Of a stretch of 64,000 bases of DNA, positions 44,241-51,573 are shown piece after piece; positions within the stretch are counted from its first letter, which is position 1; each line of letters opens with the position of its first letter. Origin of the DNA: Ochrobactrum teleogrylli (GTDB lineage Bacteria; Pseudomonadota; Alphaproteobacteria; Rhizobiales; Rhizobiaceae); contig NZ_VEWL01000002.1 in assembly GCF_006376685.1 (NCBI RefSeq), forward strand, positions 62,001 through 126,000, written 5' to 3'. The notes under the pieces were generated by a model. It saw only the letters and a list, made by a program, of their open reading frames with translations. It did not search any database and was not told the DNA's origin. The position numbers were made by a program, and so were the translations under genes.

Positions 44241-45398
44241 ATGGATGCTGCCGAACAAAACCAGTTCGAGCTGAATGAAGAACAGCTTGCCATTCAGGAG
44301 ATGGCGCGCGGCTTCGCCAGCGACCGGATTGCACCTCACGCGCTGCAATGGGACCGCGACAAGCATTTCCCGGTTGAAACACTCCGCGAGACCGGATCGC
44401 TCGGCATGGGCGGCATTTACGTCCGCGAAGATGTTGGCGGATCAGCGCTGAAACGCATGGATGCAGTGCTTATTTTCGAAGCGCTCGCAGCCGCCTGCCC
44501 GTCATTCTCGGCCTTTGTTTCAATCCACAACATGGCTGCGTGGATGATCGACACATTCGGCAACGAAGCGCAACGCCAGCAGTTTCTGCCCAAGCTGACA
44601 TCGATGGACTGGCTTGCCAGCTACTGCCTGACCGAACCGGGGTCCGGCTCGGACGCCGCCGCCCTTCGCACCCGTGCGACGCGGGACGGCGATCAATATG
44701 TCATCAACGGCGCCAAGCAGTTTATTTCCGGTGCCGGAGAGACAGATATCTATGTGACCATGGTGCGTACCGGCGAGGACGGCCCGAAGGGTATTTCCAC
44801 CCTCATTGTGCCGAAAGATGCACCCGGCCTGTCGTTTGGTGCCAATGAATACAAGATGGGCTGGAACTGCCAGCCGACGCGGACGGTCATATTCGACAAC
44901 TGTCGCGTGCCGGTGGAAAATCGGCTTGGCGATGAAGGCACCGGCTTCAAGATCGCCATGGCGGGTCTCGATGGCGGACGTCTGAATATTGGTGCCTGTT
45001 CGCTTGGCGGCGCACAATCCGCGCTCGACAAGGCGCTGGAATATTGCGGTCAACGCAAAGCCTTCGGACAAACGATCGACCGTTTTCAGGCTCTCCAGTT
45101 TCGCCTTGCGGACATGGAAACGGAACTTTCGGCAGCGCGCCTGCTGCTTTACGCCGCCGCCAGCAAGCTCGACCGCAAAACCCACGATGCTGGCAAATGG
45201 TCGGCGATGGCCAAGCGATTTGTAACCGACACGAGCTTCAATGTCGCCAATGAAGCGCTGCAGCTTTTTGGCGGTTATGGTTACCTTCACGATTACGGGA
45301 TCGAAAAACTGGTCCGCGACCTGCGCGTGCACCAGATTCTGGAAGGCACCAACGAAATCATGCGCGTGATCATTGCAAGGCATATGATCGGGCGCTGA
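44241..45398 (+). CDS. acyl-CoA dehydrogenase (probably isobutyryl-CoA dehydrogenase)
   Basis: A 385-residue flavoprotein starting at the ATG at 44241 with GGGAGGAAACC upstream. YCLTEPGSGSDAAALRTRA (about 129-147) is ACDH signature 1, and QLFGGYGYLHDYGIEKLVRD signature 2. The catalytic Glu lies in ILEGTNEIMRV near the C-terminus. The gene is followed 26 bases later by mmsB, pointing to the valine pathway (isobutyryl-CoA to methacrylyl-CoA). The exact acyl specificity is inferred from that neighbour. Confidence 0.9.
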   Translation: MDAAEQNQFELNEEQLAIQEMARGFASDRIAPHALQWDRDKHFPVETLRETGSLGMGGIYVREDVGGSALKRMDAVLIFEALAAACPSFSAFVSIHNMAAWMIDTFGNEAQRQQFLPKLTSMDWLASYCLTEPGSGSDAAALRTRATRDGDQYVINGAKQFISGAGETDIYVTMVRTGEDGPKGISTLIVPKDAPGLSFGANEYKMGWNCQPTRTVIFDNCRVPVENRLGDEGTGFKIAMAGLDGGRLNIGACSLGGAQSALDKALEYCGQRKAFGQTIDRFQALQFRLADMETELSAARLLLYAAASKLDRKTHDAGKWSAMAKRFVTDTSFNVANEALQLFGGYGYLHDYGIEKLVRDLRVHQILEGTNEIMRVIIARHMIGR

Positions 45399-45424
45399 AC
45401 AGCACTTATACGGAGGAGTTTAAC

Positions 45425-46315
45425 ATGGCCACTATCGCATTCATCGGCCTCGGCAATATGGGCGGCCCGATGGCGGCAAATCTGGTCAAGGCCGGACATA
45501 CGGTGCGCGGTTTCGATCTGTTGCCGCAGCATCTTGAAGAAGCCCGCGCCAATGGATTGCAGATCGCCGCGAGCGCGGCGGAAGCCGTGACCGATGTGGA
45601 CGCGGTTATCACAATGTTACCCGCAGGAAAGCATGTTCTCGCCGTTTATGAGGAAATCGCGCCTACGGCCCGTAAAGACTCGCTTTTCATTGATTGCTCC
45701 ACGATTGACGTCGATTCAGCACGCAAGGCGCATGCTCTCGCTGCCAGCCACGGTCACCTCTCCATCGATGCGCCGGTTTCGGGCGGCACCGGCGGTGCAG
45801 CCGCAGGCACACTCACTTTCATGGCGGGCGGCAGCGACAAGGCCTTCGAGCGTGGCGAACCGATCCTCAAGCCAATGGCTGGCAAGATTGTGCATTGCGG
45901 CGGCGATGGAGCCGGACAGGCCGCCAAGATCTGCAACAATATGATTCTCGGCATTTCGATGATCGGCGTCAGCGAGGCCTTCGTGCTGGCCGAAAAGCTC
46001 GGCCTTTCGCATCAGGCGCTTTTCGACGTGGCCTCAACCTCGTCGGGCCAATGCTGGTCGCTCACCACTTATTGCCCTGTCCCGGGGCCGGTGCCGACCT
46101 CCCCCGCCAATCGCGACTACAAACCGGGCTTTGCCGCAGCACTCATGTTGAAAGACCTCAAGCTATCGCAGGAAGCGGCGAAAAGTGCGGGCGCGGAAAC
46201 GCCGCTTGGTGCCCATGCCGAAGCGATTTACGCGCTTTTCGACGGTGAAGGTCATGGTGGCGAAGATTTCTCCGGCATCATCAATCATTTGCGGGCAAAA
46301 TCCGACGCCAAGTAA
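45425..46315 (+). CDS. mmsB: 3-hydroxyisobutyrate dehydrogenase
   Basis: A 296-residue beta-hydroxyacid dehydrogenase. IAFIGLGNMGGPMAANLVKA (about 4-23) is the NAD-binding motif, FDAPVSGGTGGA-type IDAPVSGGTGGAAAGTLTFM the substrate loop, and GAGQAAKICNNMILGISMIG carries the catalytic Lys and Asn. GGAGG lies just before the ATG. It oxidises 3-hydroxyisobutyrate in valine degradation. The other genes of the pathway are not in the window. Confidence 0.94.
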   Translation: MATIAFIGLGNMGGPMAANLVKAGHTVRGFDLLPQHLEEARANGLQIAASAAEAVTDVDAVITMLPAGKHVLAVYEEIAPTARKDSLFIDCSTIDVDSARKAHALAASHGHLSIDAPVSGGTGGAAAGTLTFMAGGSDKAFERGEPILKPMAGKIVHCGGDGAGQAAKICNNMILGISMIGVSEAFVLAEKLGLSHQALFDVASTSSGQCWSLTTYCPVPGPVPTSPANRDYKPGFAAALMLKDLKLSQEAAKSAGAETPLGAHAEAIYALFDGEGHGGEDFSGIINHLRAKSDAK

Positions 46316-46703
46316 AAAAACATCACATCCGTGAAAAACTTGCCCAAAAAAGGCAATGTTTAGATTTGCTTAATCGTCTGCTAACCGTACGGTAACGATG
46401 TTCGGATAAAAAGGAGCTCGAGACAGGCTGAACCTCTCTCGATGCTCCGGATCTGGTATTGCGTACCGGAGCTTTATGTATCTCTCACCAGCGTTTAGTC
46501 CGGTGAGATTGCCATGCGTAGTTGGCAAAACCGTGCGCCGAAAGGCAGCGCGGTTTTTGCCGTAAACGAAAATTTTATCAAATATTGTCCTCATATTTCG
46601 ATTGATTGGCGCTGCCCGGATTGAAATCCGAACATAATCCTGTGACATGTAGCAGCCTGTTTGCGCCCATCCGGGCATTTCGTTCAGCATCGGGACTTCA
46701 AGC
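46316..46703. other. 388-base intergenic region containing a structured RNA candidate
   Basis: No coding frame here looks real. The left 60 bases are AT-rich, followed by a palindrome ACCGTACGGT (46384-46393). Four successive hairpins run to 46562; the remaining 140 bases to the glycosyltransferase start are AT-rich to mixed. Confidence 0.6.
46419..46561 (+). ncRNA. candidate structured RNA (four hairpins), leader or small RNA
   Basis: Four helices in a row: CGAGA 46419-46423 with TCTCG 46437-46441; GCTCCGG 46444-46450 with CCGGAGC 46466-46472; TCTCACC 46483-46489 with GGTGAGA 46502-46508; and a long stem GGCAAAACCGTGCGCC 46524-46539 with its partner 46544-46561, having one bulged A, one extra T and a GAAA tetraloop at 46540-46543. 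The GNRA loop exists only when read on the plus strand, which is why plus is preferred. It ends about 140 bases before the GT39-type gene, so it could be that gene's leader or an independent RNA. I do not recognise a known family. Confidence 0.45.
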
Positions 46704-48194
46704 TTGACCGCATTAAGACAAACCGCGTCTACCGCAGACAAAGAAATATTGGGACTGCCTTGGGCCGTTCTTTTTATAGTGTGCTATTTCGTGCTTCAGG
46801 CCGTTCTGGTGACTTATATCTCCAACGGTGCCGGGCTCGATGACGCGGAACAGCTCGCCAATATAGGCTATCTCGACTGGGGCTATGGCGGTTCGCAGCC
46901 ACCACTCTATACCTGGACGACCAATCTTGCCGCCTCCGTGCTGGGCACGTCGATGCTGACGCTTCAGATCGTGAAGTTCGGCATGCTGGCAAGCCTGTTC
47001 CTCAGCGTCTTTGGCGCGATGCGGCTTTTAGGGTTTTCGCGCCCCGTGGCCTCGGCCAGCATGCTCGGCCTGTTTCTCATTCCGCAAATCGGCTGGGAAT
47101 CGCAGCGCGCCTTGACCCATTCGGTGGCTGGCACGGCCGGTTGCGGATGGACCTTCCTGGCCTTTGCCTGGCATATGCGCAAGCGCAGCGTTATTTCGGC
47201 TGCCCTTCTTGGCGTTGCCATGACCGCTGCACTTCTGGGCAAGTTCAACGCGTCGTTCTTCCTCATCATGGTGATCATAACCGGGCTTTCAGTTCCCGAA
47301 TATCGAACTGTGCTGCTGTCGAAACTTTCGGCTGTCACGCTGCTTGCCTTCGCGATCTGTGTCGGACCGACGGCAACATGGATGTTCGCGCACAAATCGA
47401 GCGTCATCGCCCGTTCCGGCAAGTTGCAGATGGGCGCATCGGGCAATCCGATCTTCGACCGGCTGAACGGCATTGAAAGCTTCGTCGAAGCTGCCTTCCT
47501 GTTCTCTGTGCTCGCCCTGGCAATCGCGGCTATCATCGCGCTGATCCATTACAAAAAGCGCACAAAGCCAACCACGCCCTACACGCCCGGCGAGACATTC
47601 ATGCGTCGCCTCGTGCTTGTCGGCTTGCTCGTTGTTTTCGTCGGCGTCGTTGCAACCGGCGCCAATGACGTGAAGGACCGCTGGCTTCAGCCAGTGCTGT
47701 TTCTGTTGCCGGCTGTGCTGGCATTTCGTCTGGAGCGCTTCCGTATCGGCAAGCGCCCAGTCATCGAATATGCGGCAATGGGCGCGCTGGTTGCGCTGCT
47801 GGTTCCGCCGGTTCTGTCCTATTATCTGGTCTATGGTTCCAGCACGCCGCCTTACGGGCAGTTAGATTATCGTCAGCTTTATACGGAAATCAGCAGCCAC
47901 GGACATTTCAGGACCATCGTGACGGATAACGCGCAGATACCGGGCAATTTCCGGCTCTTCGATCCGTCGCTGAAAGTTGTCCACCCGGAAACCCCCGATG
48001 GGGCCAAGCAAATCACAGCGCCAATTCTGGTTATGTGGTTTGGCGACGCGACGCCCAACGCCCACATCGCGAATCTTCTGGCGAATGCCGATATCGCGGT
48101 GCCGACGACGGGCATCTTCACGACGAGCATCGCTTATAAAACACGCCCGGATATGCAGATGCAGGTGGGTTATTTTCTGGTCAACGCGCCATAA
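46704..48194 (+). CDS. GT39-type membrane glycosyltransferase (ArnT/PMT-like)
   Basis: A 496-residue polytopic protein with about 11 helices, starting at a TTG at 46704 (no nearer ATG). After the first helix, VTYISNGAGLDDAEQLANIG carries the acidic motif (DDAEQ) and YGGSQPPLYTWTTNLAASVL the PPLY motif, typical of GT39/ArnT-like enzymes that use polyprenyl-phosphate sugars in the periplasm. A C-terminal soluble part follows about residue 380. A lipid A or glycan modification role is inferred from the fold only. Confidence 0.85.
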   Translation: MTALRQTASTADKEILGLPWAVLFIVCYFVLQAVLVTYISNGAGLDDAEQLANIGYLDWGYGGSQPPLYTWTTNLAASVLGTSMLTLQIVKFGMLASLFLSVFGAMRLLGFSRPVASASMLGLFLIPQIGWESQRALTHSVAGTAGCGWTFLAFAWHMRKRSVISAALLGVAMTAALLGKFNASFFLIMVIITGLSVPEYRTVLLSKLSAVTLLAFAICVGPTATWMFAHKSSVIARSGKLQMGASGNPIFDRLNGIESFVEAAFLFSVLALAIAAIIALIHYKKRTKPTTPYTPGETFMRRLVLVGLLVVFVGVVATGANDVKDRWLQPVLFLLPAVLAFRLERFRIGKRPVIEYAAMGALVALLVPPVLSYYLVYGSSTPPYGQLDYRQLYTEISSHGHFRTIVTDNAQIPGNFRLFDPSLKVVHPETPDGAKQITAPILVMWFGDATPNAHIANLLANADIAVPTTGIFTTSIAYKTRPDMQMQVGYFLVNAP

Positions 48195-48205
48195 AGCGCA
48201 TCGCT

Positions 48206-48238
48206 AAAAAGGCCCGGGAGCATATCCCGGGCCTTTTG
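48206..48238. terminator. bidirectional terminator between GT39 gene and entericidin-like gene
   Basis: AAAAGGCCCGGGA pairs with TCCCGGGCCTTTT around GCATA; A- and T-runs flank it on both sides. It serves two convergent genes. Confidence 0.85.
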
Positions 48239-48249
48239 CTTAAAACCTT

Positions 48250-48384
48250 TTATTCAACCGTTTCCTGAACGGCATTTGCAGTGCCTTTTACATCGCGTCC
48301 GACGCCGCGAACCGTATTGGCGCAAGAAGCCAGTGTGAAGGCACAGAGAACAATAGCAACCGGGACAAGGCGGGTCAGTTTCAT
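48250..48384 (-). CDS. entericidin-like small lipoprotein
   Basis: A 44-residue peptide from the ATG read from 48384, with GGAGAGACC before it. The signal peptide ends in the lipobox LASC (about residue 21), followed by ANTVRGVGRDVKGTANAVQE. The pattern C-A-N-T-x-x-G-x-G-x-D is the entericidin A/B signature. Mature product is about 24 residues, attached to the outer membrane. Entericidins are linked to stress or stationary-phase lysis in enteric bacteria; in this group the role is unknown. Confidence 0.85.
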   Translation of the reverse strand: MKLTRLVPVAIVLCAFTLASCANTVRGVGRDVKGTANAVQETVE

Positions 48385-48596
48385 AGCGGTCTCTCCGATA
48401 AGGATGTCGTTACAGCCCAAACCAATGGGCACACATGCTTGTATCGCGCCAGCATTCCATCGGCCCACCCCGGACCCCGCCTCTGTCAGCTGGCCATGAA
48501 GCCGTTTCATCCGGCTGTCACAGAGGAAATCTAGCGCAACATTTCGGCCTGACAAGAGACGGGATTACTTAGACCCACAAGTTCTTGTGAGATGTA

Positions 48597-49517
48597 TCAG
48601 CAAGAACGAAAAGTCTCGAAGCGGCCCGTCCGACGATAAGCTTCGAACACATTGCGCAAGTTCTCCGCCACTGCATGGATATGTGGTCCGGCTTCCGGCT
48701 TTATGATCATGCCAAGCTGATAGCGCCCCAGTTCCGGCAGGCCATGTTCCGAACCCAGCGCGACAATGCCTTCGCCAAGCAAGGTCTTCGCGAAAGGCGC
48801 GATGGCGAGATCGGCCATGATGGCGGCGCGCTGCCCGGTAGAATGCGAACTCATATAAGCGATGCGATAGGGACGCCCCGAGCTTTCAAGCGCTTCCAGA
48901 GCATTGCCGCGCCAGGCGCAGCCCTCTTCCCAGATGGAAAGCGGTAGCGGATCGCGACGATAAGCCGTTCCACATTTCGCCCCGGCCCAGACGAGTTCCT
49001 CATCGAGCAGAACTTCCGTGTCCCCCTTGCCGGGCACCGTATGCGACATGTTCACCAGCGTCACATCGAGACGCCGTTCATCCAAGCGCTTGCGCAGATT
49101 GCTGCTCTGATCGATCACCACATCGACGGTCACACCGGGATGGGTTTCGGCAAAGCGCTTCAAGACGAGCGGCAAAACACATTCGCCGATATCGTCGGGC
49201 GAGCCCAGCCGCACCACGCCTGTGACGGTCGGCGCGACAAATTTCGAAACCGCTTCACGATTGAGCGCCAGAAGGCGACGCGCAAAACCGAGCAGAACTT
49301 CGCCATCGCTGGTGAGCGTCACCGAACGGGCATCGCGGTCAAACACGGCGACGCCGATCTGCTCTTCAAGTTTCTTGATCTGCATCGATACGGCCGATGG
49401 CGTGCGAAACACCGCATTGGCTGCGGATGAAAAACTGCCCGTGTCCGCAATCGCCACAAAGGTGCGAAGGACATCGATATCGAGCATTGGCAAAGGATGC
49501 TGGACGGGCGCTGTCAT
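48597..49517 (-). CDS. LysR family transcriptional regulator
   Basis: 306 residues from the ATG read from 49517, with CGGAG 8 bases before it; another in-frame ATG lies 27 bases upstream. The N-terminal winged helix is clear (TFVAIADTGSFSSAANAVFR, then SAVSMQIKKLEEQIGVAVFD). A LysR substrate-binding domain fills residues about 95-295. No obvious target gene lies divergent apart from the DUF1127 gene 162 bases away. The effector is unknown. Confidence 0.92.
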   Translation of the reverse strand: MTAPVQHPLPMLDIDVLRTFVAIADTGSFSSAANAVFRTPSAVSMQIKKLEEQIGVAVFDRDARSVTLTSDGEVLLGFARRLLALNREAVSKFVAPTVTGVVRLGSPDDIGECVLPLVLKRFAETHPGVTVDVVIDQSSNLRKRLDERRLDVTLVNMSHTVPGKGDTEVLLDEELVWAGAKCGTAYRRDPLPLSIWEEGCAWRGNALEALESSGRPYRIAYMSSHSTGQRAAIMADLAIAPFAKTLLGEGIVALGSEHGLPELGRYQLGMIIKPEAGPHIHAVAENLRNVFEAYRRTGRFETFRSC

Positions 49518-49679
49518 GACGGAACTCCGGTGATGATAAATCAAATTTTCTGATCTTAAGCCTTTTTATATTTCGTTTGATTGAACGTCAAGCACAGCGC
49601 ACATTAAGCACATTGAAAACACCCATCCCGCTGCAGCAGGCATTCAAACCAATCCATTCTCGCCCCGAGGAGACCGAAA

Positions 49680-49976
49680 ATGACCGCACAATGCCAAACT
49701 ATGGGCCAAGCCCTAAGCCAGACAGCAGCCCGCGATCGTCGTTCAGCGACGTCGGAATCGCCTTCGATCTTTATATGGCTGCGTCAGGCCCACTCTGAAA
49801 TAAGAAGCCAGATCGAACAGTGGATGCTCGACCGCAAAATTGCTCGCACGCGCCTCTCGATCCAGAATTTGCCGGAACATATTCGGCAGGACATCGGCTG
49901 GCCCGCAATCGACGACCGCCTTCCGATGACCCGCCCGAGCCAACCCACGCGCGCCAACACGCTCCGCAACGGTTGA
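49680..49976 (+). CDS. DUF1127 family small protein
   Basis: A 98-residue protein with GAGGAGACC before its ATG. The C-terminal part RTRLSIQNLPEHIRQDIGWP (about 57-76) is the DUF1127 motif. Rhizobial and Brucella DUF1127 proteins are short Arg-rich proteins involved in phosphate, RNA turnover and stress; the N-terminal half here is low-complexity and unlike the family core. It is divergent from the LysR gene. A terminator lies 24 bases downstream. Confidence 0.75.
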   Translation: MTAQCQTMGQALSQTAARDRRSATSESPSIFIWLRQAHSEIRSQIEQWMLDRKIARTRLSIQNLPEHIRQDIGWPAIDDRLPMTRPSQPTRANTLRNG

Positions 49977-50288
49977 TTTGCGACAAATATCTCTTTTCGA
50001 ATGAGGGCTAGCCTGTCTCGCCCTCATTTTCACGACATGAAAATACCTTCTCGCGGCAGGCATTTAGCCGCACTTTGCAACCTAACCGTTCTGTGTCTCA
50101 ATAAAGCACTGTCCCGTTTGCGTCATTGCCCTCCCCTAGTGTTTGCGGGCAATGATACCGGGATCGCCGGTCTGATAGCGACCGGCAAAAAGCGGGGCAA
50201 AAACAGGCCCCGCAGTCGTGACGGAGACGGAAGCATCGCCGCGTCGGGAACCGCAGCGCGTGCTTCATAAAGTGGGAACGGTCCGGTT
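49977..50288. other. 312-base intergenic region
   Basis: It contains the terminator of the DUF1127 gene (50000-50031). The remaining about 250 bases should hold the promoter of the GlxA-type regulator gene; no binding site was recognised. No additional gene seen. Confidence 0.55.
50000..50031 (+). terminator. intrinsic terminator after DUF1127 gene
   Basis: AATGAGGGC (50000-50008) pairs with GCCCTCATT (50020-50028) around 11 bases and is followed by TTC. The T-run is short, so efficiency is uncertain. Confidence 0.65.
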
Positions 50289-51287
50289 ATGAACCAGGCT
50301 TCATCGGTTAAGCGGTCTATTGTCTTTTTTCTGGTGCCGAACTTCTCGATGATCGCGTTTGCGACCGCCATCGAGCCGTTACGCATCGCCAATCGCATGC
50401 TCGGTTACGAAGCCTATCGCTGGCGTCTGACGTCGGCGGATGGCCAGCCCGTAACGGCATCGAACGGCGTGGTTTGCGCCGCCAATGCCTCGCTGGAAGA
50501 CGAGCGACGCTATCTGCAACGCGAGCAGCGCCCGTCCATGGTGTTCGTCTGTTCCGGCGTCTATGTCGAGGAATTCCGCAACAAGTCGGTCTTCGCCTGG
50601 CTGCGCGAAGAATATAACCGCGGCGTCGCGGTCGGCGGCCTGTGCACCGGCGCGCATATCCTTGCGGCAGCCGGCCTCCTTTCCGGCAAGCGTTGCGCCA
50701 TTCATTGGGAAAACCTGCCGGGCTTTGCCGAGGCGTTTCCGAAGGCGGAAGTCTACGCCGACCTGTTCGAGTTCGACAGCAATATCTATACCTGCGCAGG
50801 CGGAACAGCCTCGCTCGACATGATGCTGAAGCTGATCGGCGATGATTTCGACGCCAATCTGGTCAACAAAATCTGCGAGCAGGCGCTGACCGACCGCGTC
50901 CGCAGCCCGCAAGACCGGCAGCGTCTGCCGCTGCGTGCGCGCCTCGGCATCCAGAACTCGAAAGTCCTGACCATCATCGAGATGATGGAAGCCAACCTCT
51001 CCGAGCCGCAGGCGCTGATCAATGTCGCCCATACGATCGGCCTGTCGCGCCGTCAGGTTGAACGCCTGTTCCGGCAGGAAATGGGACGCTCTCCGGCTCG
51101 CTATTATCTGGAAATCCGCCTCGACCGGGCACGGCACCTGCTTTTGCAGTCGTCGATGCCGGTCGTGGAAGTGGCGGTGGCATGCGGCTTCGTTTCCGCG
51201 TCGCATTTTTCCAAATGCTATCGCGAACTCTATGGACGCTCGCCGCAGCAGGAACGCGCAGATCGCAAAATGCTCATCGCAGCATAG
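50289..51287 (+). CDS. GlxA family AraC-type regulator (GbdR-like)
   Basis: A 332-residue regulator. Residues about 10-185 form a DJ-1/PfpI-like ligand domain (IVFFLVPNFSMIAFATAIEP, VGGLCTGAHILAAAGLLSGK with the pseudo-nucleophile Cys). Residues about 225-325 are an AraC double HTH (VAHTIGLSRRQVERLFRQEM and VEVAVACGFVSASHFSKCYR). GbdR-type members control glycine betaine/dimethylglycine catabolism. The adjacent downstream dehydrogenase of that pathway, 286 bases away in the same direction, supports this assignment. Confidence 0.9.
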   Translation: MNQASSVKRSIVFFLVPNFSMIAFATAIEPLRIANRMLGYEAYRWRLTSADGQPVTASNGVVCAANASLEDERRYLQREQRPSMVFVCSGVYVEEFRNKSVFAWLREEYNRGVAVGGLCTGAHILAAAGLLSGKRCAIHWENLPGFAEAFPKAEVYADLFEFDSNIYTCAGGTASLDMMLKLIGDDFDANLVNKICEQALTDRVRSPQDRQRLPLRARLGIQNSKVLTIIEMMEANLSEPQALINVAHTIGLSRRQVERLFRQEMGRSPARYYLEIRLDRARHLLLQSSMPVVEVAVACGFVSASHFSKCYRELYGRSPQQERADRKMLIAA

Positions 51288-51573
51288 GCTGGATCATTGC
51301 GACAGATCGAATGCCCGCTGGATGAAGCAGTCCGATCCTCGTGTAAAAGACTAAGAAAATCAGCATCGTAAAGCATCTTTCGGAATCAGTTTCGCAAGAT
51401 CGGGTGACGCTCGTACCGGCATGTCGCTTGCAGAACAGGCTTGTTGCGAAAAACCCCGGCTTTGCCCGGTGGCAGACGCAGTCGTGTCAGGCAGCGAATA
51501 TGTCGTATAAAGGCAAATATCCTGCCCCGTCAGCGATTATGGTTCTGTCAAATACCAACCAGGGTCACATAAA

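Noticed and set aside
46370-46741. A 123-codon minus-strand open frame over the structured intergenic region
   Set aside because: It crosses four strong hairpins and a palindrome, resembles no family, and overlaps the start of the glycosyltransferase gene; the RNA-structure explanation is better.
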